Origin: JBBDSV01 sp040904785
GTDB lineage: Bacteria; Actinomycetota; Nitriliruptoria; Nitriliruptorales; Nitriliruptoraceae
Length of the DNA stretch: 64,000 nucleotides
NCBI GenBank assembly: GCA_040904785.1
Contig: JBBDSV010000095.1
Coordinates: 7,116 to 71,115 of the forward strand
Direction: 5' to 3'
The notes below the pieces were generated by a model. It did not search any database. It was given only the letters and a program-made list of their open reading frames with translations, and was not told the origin of the DNA. Positions 36,978 to 45,645 of the stretch are shown here, piece by piece. Every line of letters begins with the position of its first letter. Position 1 is the first letter of the stretch. The position numbers and the translations under genes were made by a program.

Positions 36978-37322
36978 TCAGAACACGTCGTCGCGCGGCA
37001 GAAAGAGGTCGAAGGTCGCACGGTCGACGTCGACCGGTTCGATGGTGTGTTCGCCAGGAGTCGCTCGCACCGCACACAGGTAGCCGGGCGTACCGTCGAT
37101 CCGCGCCTGGCACAGCTTGCAGGTGTTGTTGGTGATGCACGCATAATCGAATCCCAGATTGGGATCGACCTCGGCGCGCACCCACAACAGCGCATCGAGG
37201 AACGTCATGCTCGGCTCGAACGGCACGTCGAACGTTTCCCACCACGAGTTCTCACCGCGGACGCGCCGCAGCTTCAGCGCGCATCGCGGCGAGGCACCGT
37301 CCGGCGCCGGCGGGGTGTTCAT
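36978..37322 (-). CDS. Stand-alone 2Fe-2S protein related to the SdhB N-terminal domain
   Basis: A 114-residue protein. SMTFLDALLWVRAEVDPNL, then Cys62, Cys68, Cys71 and Cys83 (in ITNNTCKLCQARIDGTPG and YLC), gives the ferredoxin fold of fumarate reductase and succinate dehydrogenase iron-sulfur subunits, with one extra residue between the first two Cys. The C-terminal half of SdhB, which holds the 4Fe-4S and 3Fe-4S clusters, is absent. Its ATG overlaps the flavoprotein stop as ATGA, so it is probably that protein's electron partner. Confidence 0.8.
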   Translation of the reverse strand: MNTPPAPDGASPRCALKLRRVRGENSWWETFDVPFEPSMTFLDALLWVRAEVDPNLGFDYACITNNTCKLCQARIDGTPGYLCAVRATPGEHTIEPVDVDRATFDLFLPRDDVF

Positions 37323-38953
37323 CGCCGCTGTTCGACGAGCACCGGTTGCACGGTGTCGTCGTCGACGACGAAGTGCGCACCCTTGCTCTCGGGGCGGGCT
37401 CGTGCGGCTTCTGCGAGCGCGCGTCCTGCGAGCTGAAGGTTGTACGCCTCGAGAAATCGCGTGAACGACCGATTGCCTCGCGGGTCGTCGCCCTGCACGG
37501 ACGTCTCGGTTGCAAGCCCCGCGAGTGCCTCGTCGGCATGTCGCATGCCGGAAGGCGTGCGAACGGGTCCGAAGGCGTCCGCGACGACGTCCTGCACAGC
37601 GCGCATGCGAGCGTCGGGAGACGGCGCCGACGTCGTGCGCATCGTGAGCCGTCGGTCGACGACGTCATGACCGGCGCGCAGCAGATCCCGCCCACCACGC
37701 GGCCCGATCACGCGGGCGCGGTCTGCGCCGAAGCGGCCGGCGCGGGCCCCGAAGACCGCGGCGGCGGCGAATGCATCCCCCGTGAGGCGCGTCGCGCCGT
37801 GGACGCCTCCCGCCGCCTCGCCGGCCGCGAACAGACCCGGAATGTCGGACTCGGCATGAGCGTCGATGCGGATACCGCCCGGGAAGAAGTGCGCCATCGG
37901 GGTGACTTCCGCGCCGACGGCCAAATCGATGCCGAGTCCTGGCAGCTTGTCGATGATCGCGGGATAGGCAGCGACCAGGCGCGCCTGTTCCTCGGCGTCG
38001 GCCCGGTACACGACGGTTCCGCGATCGGTGCCGCGGCCGGCACGCAGCGCGAGCTGAATCGCACGGCTCACGACCTCCCACGGCGCCTGCTCGCCCTCGG
38101 GCGTGTACTCATGGACGAACCGTCGACCGTCGCGGTCGACGATCTGGCCCGCGACCTTCCGCAGTGTCTCGAGGATCGCCCGGCTCGTGGCGATCGGGCG
38201 CGGCGAGACCAGACTGACCGGCACGTAGAGCACGAACTCAAGACCGACGAGTGCTGCACCCGCGAGGCGCGCCAGCGCGAACCCGTCTCCGGTGAGCGTC
38301 GCTGCCGCCGTGTTCGCCCGGTAGAGCTGCTGCGCACCTCCGGTGGCGATGACGACGCTGGGCGCGTCGATCACGACCCATTCACCGGCCTGGAAGTCCC
38401 ACGCGACAAGCCCGCGAACCTCGCCGTCATCCAGCAGCAACTCCACCGCCGACGTGTAGGGAAGCCCGCGGACGTCGGGCGACTTGATGAGCCATTTGCG
38501 CAACGCACGACACGCCTTCTCGCCCATGCCATACCCGGGCGAGATCGAGCGAGCCTGCGAATGGCCCGCCGTCTTGGTCCGCACGAAGTCGCCCGAAGCG
38601 TCGACGTGGAACCGCACCCCCCATTCGAGCCATTCGCGGAATCGATCCGGCGCCTCACGCGCGAGCACCTCGGCGAGATTCTGGTCAGCGAGTCCGGCAC
38701 CGGTCCGCACGATGTCGCGCACGTGGGCGTCGTAGCCACCTTCAGGTGCCGCCGACGCGATGACGTTGGCCTGGATCGACGCGCCGCTGCGTCCGATTGC
38801 GCCCTTGTCGATGATCAGGGTCGTCGCGCCGGCCATGGCAGCGTGGATCGCCGCGTTCATTCCGGCCGCACCCGATCCGACGACGGCGACATCACAGCGT
38901 TCCGTACGGACACGTGTCCACGGATTCGCGACGGCGGGCGAATTGCTGACCAT
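37319..38953 (-). CDS. Fumarate reductase/AprA-superfamily flavoprotein with altered active site
   Basis: A 544-residue FAD protein. It has VVGSGAAGMNAA (residues 24-35), DKGAIGRSGASIQANV, VIATGGAQQLY, AHFFPGGIRID (His355) and GVHGATRLTGDA (Arg389). The covalent-FAD His is absent (RSGAS, as in AprA-type proteins). Two catalytic positions differ from fumarate reductase and aspartate oxidase: the HPT motif is VPV (YVPV, 243-246), and the proton-shuttle Arg of the PRD motif is Trp292 (APWEVVSRAI; codon TGG at 38078-38080). The natural substrate is unknown. It is coupled to the 2Fe-2S gene; no membrane anchor gene is near. The open frame runs upstream, but family sequence starts close to the ATG at 38953. 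Confidence 0.85.
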   Translation of the reverse strand: MVSNSPAVANPWTRVRTERCDVAVVGSGAAGMNAAIHAAMAGATTLIIDKGAIGRSGASIQANVIASAAPEGGYDAHVRDIVRTGAGLADQNLAEVLAREAPDRFREWLEWGVRFHVDASGDFVRTKTAGHSQARSISPGYGMGEKACRALRKWLIKSPDVRGLPYTSAVELLLDDGEVRGLVAWDFQAGEWVVIDAPSVVIATGGAQQLYRANTAAATLTGDGFALARLAGAALVGLEFVLYVPVSLVSPRPIATSRAILETLRKVAGQIVDRDGRRFVHEYTPEGEQAPWEVVSRAIQLALRAGRGTDRGTVVYRADAEEQARLVAAYPAIIDKLPGLGIDLAVGAEVTPMAHFFPGGIRIDAHAESDIPGLFAAGEAAGGVHGATRLTGDAFAAAAVFGARAGRFGADRARVIGPRGGRDLLRAGHDVVDRRLTMRTTSAPSPDARMRAVQDVVADAFGPVRTPSGMRHADEALAGLATETSVQGDDPRGNRSFTRFLEAYNLQLAGRALAEAARARPESKGAHFVVDDDTVQPVLVEQRR

Positions 38954-39024
38954 CGGGCGAGCGTAACACCGCAGCGGTGCACGACGGCCGGCTCGGGGCC
39001 ACCACACCCACCGACGAACGTTCG

Positions 39025-39984
39025 TCAGCGGCGCTGCCGCTCGGCCGCCCAGGCCAACGTTGCGGCCAACCCCTCCTCGAGAGGCGTCCACGGCTTCCAT
39101 CCCAGCACCTGAGCGGCCTTTCGCGCGTCCAGGCTGCTGTGCCGAATCTCGCCGTCCCGTGCTGGTGCGCGGACGGCATCGTGTGTATATCCGGTCGCCG
39201 CAGCCAGCGCAGTGAACAGCCGATTTATGCTCGTGCGCTCGCCCGTACCGATCATGCAGCGCTCGTTGTCCCCACGGTCAGCCGCGAGCACCAGGGCATG
39301 GACGACATCGTCGACGTACACGAAGTCGCGCGTCTGCTCCCCATCGCCGTACACCGTGCACGGCTGGCCGGCCAGCATGCGGTCGATGAACGTGGAGATC
39401 ACGCCGCCTTCACCAACCGTGGTCTGCCGAGGGCCATAGACGTTGGCGAAGGTCAGCGCGGTCCAGGTGAGGGACGTCAGTTGTCCGTACATCTGCAGGT
39501 AGTCGAGCACCACCCGCTTCGACACGCCGTAGGGCGAGAGCGCAGCCAGGTCGAACGACTCGTCGACGGGAAGTTCGGATTCCTGCGGCTCGCCGTAGGA
39601 GCCGATCGAACCGGCGTAGACGACCTTCCGCACCCCTGCGCGTGCCGCGGCATCCAACACCGCGATGCTGCCGAGCACATTGGTGTGCGCGTCGGCGACG
39701 GGATCGTCGACGCTGGCGCGGACATCGACCTGTGCGGCGAGGTGGAACACGACGTCAGGCTTGAGGCGCGCGAACACCGCCTGCATGCCCCCTTTGCACA
39801 CGTCGAGTCGATCGAATTCGAATCTTCCCGGGTGACGTTCGCGCACACCGGCCAGATTGACGAGGCTGCCGGTGGACAGATCGTCGACGCCGACGACACG
39901 GTCGCCGTCCTCGAGGAGCCGGCCGACGAGGTGCGAGCCGATGAAGCCTGCCGCACCCGTAACCAGTGCGAGGCGATCAGCCAT
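39025..39984 (-). CDS. NAD-dependent epimerase/dehydratase (UDP-sugar 4-epimerase type)
   Basis: A 319-residue extended short-chain dehydrogenase. The NAD motif VTGAAGFIGSHLVGRL, HLAAQVDVRASV, YAGSIGSYG, the catalytic YGVSK and the DFVYVDDVVHA segment match UDP-glucose/UDP-GlcNAc 4-epimerases. It supplies nucleotide sugars for envelope glycans. The ATG at 39984 was chosen over a GTG at 39996. The exact sugar is uncertain. Confidence 0.9.
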   Translation of the reverse strand: MADRLALVTGAAGFIGSHLVGRLLEDGDRVVGVDDLSTGSLVNLAGVRERHPGRFEFDRLDVCKGGMQAVFARLKPDVVFHLAAQVDVRASVDDPVADAHTNVLGSIAVLDAAARAGVRKVVYAGSIGSYGEPQESELPVDESFDLAALSPYGVSKRVVLDYLQMYGQLTSLTWTALTFANVYGPRQTTVGEGGVISTFIDRMLAGQPCTVYGDGEQTRDFVYVDDVVHALVLAADRGDNERCMIGTGERTSINRLFTALAAATGYTHDAVRAPARDGEIRHSSLDARKAAQVLGWKPWTPLEEGLAATLAWAAERQRR

Positions 39985-40087
39985 GGGCACATCCACTCTT
40001 CGTGGTCAGTCGTACGCGATCGCCGCAGCGTAATGCGTGAGGTGGCGTCAACTGACGAGCGGACGCCGGCGTCGTGACGATCCCGGC

Positions 40088-40393
40088 CTACCGTGCGTCG
40101 GTGTCCGCGTCGTCGAGCACGGCGTGGATCCGGTCGAGGAGCGAGTCGGGCGCATGGTCGACGCAGTCACGTCGCACGATAGCTCGCAGCTGTTCCTCGA
40201 ACGTCGCGCGCCCGGTGCAGGGATAGCACGCTGCGAGGTGCGCCCGGATGTCTGTGAGTCGCTCGGCATCGAGCTGACCGTCGAGATACGCCTCGAGCTC
40301 GGCGAGCGCCTCTTCACATCCCGACGGCGAGCATCCATCGGCGACGCGGTCGTCGGTCGTCGCTGGTCGGTCGGGTCGCGGCGTCGCTGTCAT
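40088..40393 (-). CDS. rsrA: RsrA/RshA-type zinc anti-sigma factor
   Basis: A 101-residue ZAS-domain protein. Cys26, His52, Cys56 and Cys59 (RAHLAACYPC) have the same spacing as Cys11, His37, Cys41 and Cys44 of Streptomyces RsrA, which releases its sigma factor when thiols oxidise and zinc is lost. The ATG overlaps the sigma gene stop as ATGA, so the two are coexpressed. A mycothiol-linked redox role is inferred. Confidence 0.92.
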   Translation of the reverse strand: MTATPRPDRPATTDDRVADGCSPSGCEEALAELEAYLDGQLDAERLTDIRAHLAACYPCTGRATFEEQLRAIVRRDCVDHAPDSLLDRIHAVLDDADTDAR

Positions 40394-41046
40394 GCGTCGT
40401 CCTCCACGTCGTGGACGATCAGTCCGCGGGAGCGTGCGTAGTCTGCCAACGCCTTCTGCAGCGTCTTCCTTCCCCGGTGGAGCCGAGACATCACCGTGCC
40501 GACCGGCGTGTCCATGATCTCAGCGATCTCCTGATACGTGAATCCCTCGACGTCGGCGAGATAGACCGCAATCCGGAACGTTTCGGGAAGGTCGGCAAGT
40601 GCCTGCTTGACCTCGTCAGCGGTGATACTGGCGAGCACCTCGCGCTCGACATTGGCGCCACCCGCCCGATGCACGTCGTCATAGAGCGAGTAGTCATCGA
40701 TCTCGTCCTGCAGCGATTCTTGCGGACGCCGTTGCGCCTTGCGATACATCGAGATGTAGGTCGTGTGCAGGACCCGATAGAGCCACGCGCGAAGGTTCGT
40801 CCCCGGTTCGAACTGATGGAACGCGCGGAACGCCTTCGCGATCGTCTCCTGCACGAGGTCTTCAGCATCCGTCGGATTGCGCGTGTAGCGGATCGCCGCC
40901 GAGTAGAGGCGATCGAGGTAGGGCAACGCCTCGGCCTCGAAGCGCTCCCGGCGCTGGAGATCGGTCAAGACACGGCGTTCGGTCGACGCGTCGTCCTCCG
41001 GCACGTCGACAACGCGCGCTGCCGGCGACACCGACGATTGGGACAC
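40390..41046 (-). CDS. sigR: SigR/SigH-type ECF sigma factor
   Basis: A 218-residue ECF sigma factor. Region 2 includes DAEDLVQETIAKAFRAFHQF and TNLRAWLYRVLHTTYI; region 4 includes ADVEGFTYQEIAEIMDTPVG and TVMSRLHRGRKTLQKAL. The GTG at 41046 has CGGAGG five bases upstream, and the open frame before it has no sigma features. With the RsrA gene it forms a thiol-stress switch that in relatives turns on thioredoxin and mycothiol genes. No GGAAT-N18-GTT autoregulatory site is visible upstream. Confidence 0.94.
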   Translation of the reverse strand: MSQSSVSPAARVVDVPEDDASTERRVLTDLQRRERFEAEALPYLDRLYSAAIRYTRNPTDAEDLVQETIAKAFRAFHQFEPGTNLRAWLYRVLHTTYISMYRKAQRRPQESLQDEIDDYSLYDDVHRAGGANVEREVLASITADEVKQALADLPETFRIAVYLADVEGFTYQEIAEIMDTPVGTVMSRLHRGRKTLQKALADYARSRGLIVHDVEDDA

Positions 41047-41173
41047 GTCGACCTCCGTGAGCAACCGGGTAGGGCATCGGGACGACCATCGTACGTGCAC
41101 GCGACCACGCGGCCCGACCCGCCCCCGCCCACCCGGCCGGGACCCGAAGCACGTCCGATTGGAGGATAACTGA

Positions 41174-41202
41174 TTGACATGAAATAGCATGAAACATATG
41201 GT
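41174..41202 (+). promoter_or_regulatory. Strong-looking promoter in an AT-rich island
   Basis: TTGACA (41174-41179) and TATGGT (41197-41202) are 17 bases apart, the best consensus match in the window. CATGAAA occurs at 41178-41184 and again at 41189-41195, and ACATGA is mirrored by TCATGT at 41202-41207, which may form an operator. It would transcribe the membrane protein and DUF6459 genes, with a leader of about 68 bases. Confidence 0.6.
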
Positions 41203-41276
41203 CATGTCTCACAGCCGCGGCTCCTCGCACGGCCTGGACGCGGTCGCATCACGACACGCACACCACGGGGGAAACC

Positions 41277-42113
41277 ATGACGACGACCTACGACGATTGG
41301 CTCGACGATCCGGAACCGACCGCGCAGCCGGCACCACACCGTCGGCGCGTCGCGTGGTACACGGCGGCACTGGCGCCGTGGGCCGTTGTCGTCGGGCTGC
41401 TCATCACCAACGGATCCGATGACGCGACCACACCAGCTCCGGCCGGCGAGTTGCACGCAACCACCGAAGCGACCGTGCCTTCCTCCGGCGACAGGGCGAC
41501 GGTCGTTGGCGGCCCGTCGGGCGCCGGCACGCAGGCCGACTCGGCACCGACGGCGCTGGAGATCCGCGGCGACTGGCGGCAGGCGCCGGGCCGCGATGCG
41601 GCTGCCACGGCCGCACTAATGGCAGGTCGCGACTGGCTCGCCGGCGAGCTTGATGTCGCCACCGACCTGCTCGCCGTCGAAGCGGTCGAACAACTCGACG
41701 GCCGCGTCGCCGTCGTGACATTGCAGGCGCGTACGACCGAGGGCGAACGGATGCGGTTCGGCGCGACGGTGCGCATCGACGGCGAACATGCACGACCGAC
41801 CGGCCAACCGTGGCTGCTCCCAGAGATCCCCACCGACGCGGGCCCGCTCGAAACGATGGCACTCAGCGAACCGCAATTCCACCTGGAGGCCGTCGAGGCG
41901 CTGCAACACGCCGGCTACCGCGACGTCGAACTCGAAGCGCTCGAACGCACCGAGAGTTGGCCGGTCATCGCACACGTCCGCGCGAGGACACCGGCGGGCC
42001 GGGCGGTGACATCGCCCGTGGTGCTTCGGCGACACGTCGACCGCTTCGTCGTCGCCGGCACGGTGGTCGGCGACGTCACGCAGGCCGCGGAACACGCGTG
42101 GGACCGGCGATGA
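41277..42113 (+). CDS. Membrane-anchored protein of unknown function
   Basis: A 278-residue protein not recognised. Residues 1-25 are acidic to basic cytoplasmic, 26-43 form one membrane helix (TAALAPWAVVVGLLI), 44-95 are an Ala/Thr/Pro-rich linker, and 96-278 are a predicted extracellular alpha/beta domain with VAVVTLQAR and WPVIAHVRARTPAG. The layout resembles conjugal-transfer or secretion accessory proteins, but no family motif is certain. Its stop overlaps the next start as ATGA. Confidence 0.65.
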   Translation: MTTTYDDWLDDPEPTAQPAPHRRRVAWYTAALAPWAVVVGLLITNGSDDATTPAPAGELHATTEATVPSSGDRATVVGGPSGAGTQADSAPTALEIRGDWRQAPGRDAAATAALMAGRDWLAGELDVATDLLAVEAVEQLDGRVAVVTLQARTTEGERMRFGATVRIDGEHARPTGQPWLLPEIPTDAGPLETMALSEPQFHLEAVEALQHAGYRDVELEALERTESWPVIAHVRARTPAGRAVTSPVVLRRHVDRFVVAGTVVGDVTQAAEHAWDRR

Positions 42114-42598
42114 ACGCCACGAGACGACCGGGGGCTCCGAGACCACGCAACCGTCGGCGCCCAGCGCCGAGCCAACCCGACCCCGACCGTCTCGCCAGGT
42201 GCCTGGTGACGATCTGGCTCGAGGTTGTCGCCGGGCGCCGCCCTTGGCCGCAGCTGGAGCCACTGACATCGCCGGCACTGCGCGCACGACTCGTCGCACA
42301 GCTTCCCTCGGTACCACCGGCCGGCCATGTGCCGTACGCACGCGTGCGCACATCCCGCACCACCATGCCGTCGACGATCGCGAGCGAGTCCGCCGTTGTC
42401 GTCGACTACGACGGCCGATGTGCGGCCATCGCCGTGCGCCTGGAACGCCACCGGGGCGCCTGGCGAGCGGTCGAACTCACGGCACCGGAGGCAGGCCTCC
42501 CTGCGTTGCGGACACGGTCGGACCCATCGACGACAACGCGTCGGGATGCTTTCGACGAGGTCCTCGAGTCGCCGGTCACGCTCCGTGACAGCGCTTGA
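42110..42598 (+). CDS. DUF6459 (Rv3235-like) protein
   Basis: A 162-residue protein that starts in the ATGA overlap with the preceding gene. After a basic, proline-rich 30 residues it has RLARCLVTIWLEVVAGRRPW and PQLEPLTSPALRARL, the helix-rich signature of an actinobacterial family found near secA, followed by a small beta-rich region (IAVRLERHRGAWRAVELTAP). Function unknown. The last 23 bases overlap the 3' end of secA in the convergent direction. Confidence 0.7.
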   Translation: MNATRRPGAPRPRNRRRPAPSQPDPDRLARCLVTIWLEVVAGRRPWPQLEPLTSPALRARLVAQLPSVPPAGHVPYARVRTSRTTMPSTIASESAVVVDYDGRCAAIAVRLERHRGAWRAVELTAPEAGLPALRTRSDPSTTTRRDAFDEVLESPVTLRDSA

Positions 42599-45437
42599 AC
42601 TTCTTGCCGCTGCCACACGGACACGGATCGTTGCGCCCGACCTTTTCGTCGGCGGTGTAGGTCGACCCGGCGGACACGCGGCGAACGGTCGTGCCGTCGC
42701 CCTTGCGCTCGACGGACCGTCCGCTGGCATCGGTGGTGTCGGCCGCCCCCCCGCCGCCGGACACGAGCTGCTGTTCGCGCGTCTGCCCGCCGAGCGGAAT
42801 CGCGGCGGCAACTCCCGCTGGTGCGGCGCCGTCGATGGCGCCAGCCTCGGATGCCGGCGGCGCATCGCCGTCGGTCGCGGGCGCCTGCCCGGTTGATGGT
42901 GTGGCTGGCTGCGGCGCATCGGTACGGCGGATCGGGACGCGGAAGAAATACGTGACCGCCTCCTCCTTGACGCCGGACATCATTGCCACGAACGAGTCGT
43001 AGGCTTCCCGCTGGTATTCGGTGAGCGGATCGCGCTGCCCGACCGCGCGCAGGCCAATGCCGTCCCGCAGCGCGTCCATCTCGTAGAGGTGTTCACGCCA
43101 CTTGCGGTCGACGATGGTCAGGATGATGCGCCGCTCGACCTCACGCATCACGGCGGGACCACCCACCTCGGCTTCACGCTTTTCGTACGCCGTCAGCGCG
43201 TCATCGTGCAGCAGCTCGATCAGCGACTCGGTGTCGACCGACTCCAGATCGATCGCGGCGAAGTCGATGCCGTGGTCGTACATCTGGTCGAGACGAGCAG
43301 CGAGCCCATCGAGGTCCCAGTCCTCCGGGAAAACCCCGGCCGGGCAGTGTTCGGTGACGAGCGCCTCGATCGCGTCGCTGAGGTACTTGTGCGCCAATTC
43401 TTCGATCGCGTCGGGATCGCCTTCGAGCAGCCGCTGGCGCTGGCCGTAGACGACTTTTCGCTGCTCGTTCATCACGTCGTCGTACTTGAGCACGTTCTTC
43501 CGGCGATCGAAGTTGATCGATTCCACCTGGCGCTGCGCATTGGCGACTGCGCGCGTGACCCACTTGTGCTCGATCGGCACGTCCTCGGGGATCTGCAGAC
43601 GCGTCATGATCCGGTCGACCGCGGACGCGTTGAACAGACGCATCAGATCGTCCTGCAGCGACAGGAAGAAGCGGCTGCCGCCGGGGTCCCCCTGACGGCC
43701 TGACCGTCCGCGCAGCTGGTTGTCGATTCGCCGTGACTCGTGCCGTTCGGTTCCCAGAACGAACAGGCCACCGAGCTCCTTGACCTTCTCGCCTTCGGCC
43801 TTGCACTCCGGCTCGTACTGCGCACTTGCTGCGGCGAAGACCTCCTCGCGGTTCTCGTCGGTGGCATCCGGACCGAGCGCGCGCACATCGCGGCGCGCCA
43901 TCTCCTCAGGATTGCCGCCAAGAATGATGTCGGTGCCGCGACCCGCCATGTTCGTCGAGACGGTCACCGCGCCGAGCCGACCGGCTTGGGCGATGATCTC
44001 GGCCTCGCGCGCGTGGTTCTTGGCGTTGAGCACCTCGTGCGGCACACCCATCTGCGTCAGCAGCGTGGCGACCCGTTCCGACTTCTCGACCGATGTCGTG
44101 CCGATGAGCACCGGCTGGCCGGCCTCGTGCCGTGTCCGGATCTCGTCGGCGACCGAAGAGAACTTCGCGTCCTCAGACTTGTAGATGAGGTCGGACTGGT
44201 CGTCGCGAATGACCGGCCGGTTCGTCGGGACCTCGACGACACCGAGGGAGTAGATCTCGAGGAATTCGACTTCTTCGGTCTTGGCGGTGCCGGTCATTCC
44301 CGCCAGCTTCTCGTAGGTCCGGTAGTAGTTCTGCAGGGTGACCGTCGCCAGCGTCTGGTTCTCCTCCTTGATTCGCACCCCTTCCTTGGCCTCGATGGCC
44401 TGGTGGAGCCCCTCGGAGTAGCGGCGACCTTCAAGTACGCGGCCCGTGTTCTCGTCGACGATCTTGACTTCACCATCGACGACGATGTACTCGCGGTCTC
44501 GGCGATACAGCTCGCGGGCTTTGAGCGCGTTCTGCAGATGGTGGACCAGCGGCGTGTTGACCTGCTCGTAGAGATTGCCGACGCCGAGCAATTGCTCGAC
44601 CTTGGCAACGCCCTCTTCGGTCACAGCAACCGTGCGCTTGGCTTCGTCGATGACGTAGTCGCCGGTGGTCTCTCCAGGCCGGTCGCCTTCGACGCCACGG
44701 GTGAGGTTGGGCACGACGCGGCGCGCGAAGATCGTGTAGAGCTCGGCCGACTGCTCGGCGGGACCCGAGATGATCAGTGGCGTGCGCGCCTCGTCGACGA
44801 GGATCGAGTCGACTTCGTCGACGAGCGCCATGTAGTGCCCGCGCTGGACCTGACGCGCCCGTTCGAGCGCCATGTTGTCGCGCAGGTAATCGAATCCGAA
44901 CTCGTTGTTGGTGCCGTAGGTGATATCGGCCGCGTACGCCGCGCGCTTGTCGTCGCGGGTCTGGCCCGAATGCACGACGCCGACCTCGAGTCCCATCGCG
45001 CGGTGCACCCGCCCCATCCAGTCCGCGTCACGCTTCGCCAGATACTCGTTGACGGTCACGATGTGCACGCCACGCTCCGTGAGCGCATTGAGATAGACGG
45101 GCATCGTGGACGTGAGCGTCTTTCCCTCGCCGGTCTTCATCTCCGCGATGTTGCCGTCGTGCAGCGCGGCCGCACCAAAGACCTGGACGTCGTAGGGGCG
45201 CTCACCGAGAATCCGCCAGGCGGCCTCCCGCATGGCCGCGAACGCCTCGACCTGCAGATCATCGAGTGAAGCACCGTCGGCGAGTCTCTCGCGGAACTCG
45301 ACCGTCTTGGCCGCCAGTTCCGTGTCGCTCAGCGGCGCGAAGTCGTCGGCGACGGCATTGACCGCGTCGACGACCTGTTGCAGGCGCTTGGCCGTGCGAC
45401 CTTCACCGGCTCGCAGCACCTTGTCCAACACACCCAT
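42576..45437 (-). CDS. secA: Preprotein translocase ATPase SecA
   Basis: A 953-residue motor that pushes preproteins through SecYEG. The ATG at 45437 begins MGVLDKVLRAGEGR. Nucleotide-binding domain 1 has MKTGEGKT and LVDEVDSILVDEART; domain 2 has VSTNMAGRGTDI and RGRSGRQGDPG. After an Ala/Pro-rich linker, the C-terminus ends in the zinc-binding SEC-C motif with CPCGSGKKFKRCHG, which binds SecB or ribosomes in other bacteria. This is the SecA1 of the conserved block. Confidence 0.98.
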   Translation of the reverse strand: MGVLDKVLRAGEGRTAKRLQQVVDAVNAVADDFAPLSDTELAAKTVEFRERLADGASLDDLQVEAFAAMREAAWRILGERPYDVQVFGAAALHDGNIAEMKTGEGKTLTSTMPVYLNALTERGVHIVTVNEYLAKRDADWMGRVHRAMGLEVGVVHSGQTRDDKRAAYAADITYGTNNEFGFDYLRDNMALERARQVQRGHYMALVDEVDSILVDEARTPLIISGPAEQSAELYTIFARRVVPNLTRGVEGDRPGETTGDYVIDEAKRTVAVTEEGVAKVEQLLGVGNLYEQVNTPLVHHLQNALKARELYRRDREYIVVDGEVKIVDENTGRVLEGRRYSEGLHQAIEAKEGVRIKEENQTLATVTLQNYYRTYEKLAGMTGTAKTEEVEFLEIYSLGVVEVPTNRPVIRDDQSDLIYKSEDAKFSSVADEIRTRHEAGQPVLIGTTSVEKSERVATLLTQMGVPHEVLNAKNHAREAEIIAQAGRLGAVTVSTNMAGRGTDIILGGNPEEMARRDVRALGPDATDENREEVFAAASAQYEPECKAEGEKVKELGGLFVLGTERHESRRIDNQLRGRSGRQGDPGGSRFFLSLQDDLMRLFNASAVDRIMTRLQIPEDVPIEHKWVTRAVANAQRQVESINFDRRKNVLKYDDVMNEQRKVVYGQRQRLLEGDPDAIEELAHKYLSDAIEALVTEHCPAGVFPEDWDLDGLAARLDQMYDHGIDFAAIDLESVDTESLIELLHDDALTAYEKREAEVGGPAVMREVERRIILTIVDRKWREHLYEMDALRDGIGLRAVGQRDPLTEYQREAYDSFVAMMSGVKEEAVTYFFRVPIRRTDAPQPATPSTGQAPATDGDAPPASEAGAIDGAAPAGVAAAIPLGGQTREQQLVSGGGGAADTTDASGRSVERKGDGTTVRRVSAGSTYTADEKVGRNDPCPCGSGKKFKRCHGA

Positions 45438-45645
45438 GCAGACCGACTTCCCTTGAGGCTTTTCGCGCCACGGACTCCGACGGCGCCAGAGGCACGATGG
45501 TACGCGAGCAGCCCGGCGTGCGACCGCCATGACGGACCGTCACGTGGACCGCGGGGAGCCAGCGGCGTGCCTCCACGCGAATGCCGCCGGGTCCGCGACC
45601 ATCGCCCGATGCGACGATGCCCGCGGCCCGGCGGCGAGCCCGCGA

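Noticed and set aside
37319..39100. Flavoprotein called as succinate dehydrogenase or L-aspartate oxidase
   Set aside because: The catalytic HPT His and the PRD Arg are replaced, the covalent-FAD His is absent, and no SdhC/D, full SdhB, NadA or NadC genes are adjacent.
41047..41276. SigR autoregulatory promoter (GGAAT-N18-GTT) upstream of sigR
   Set aside because: No such arrangement is visible on the minus strand between 41047 and 41276.
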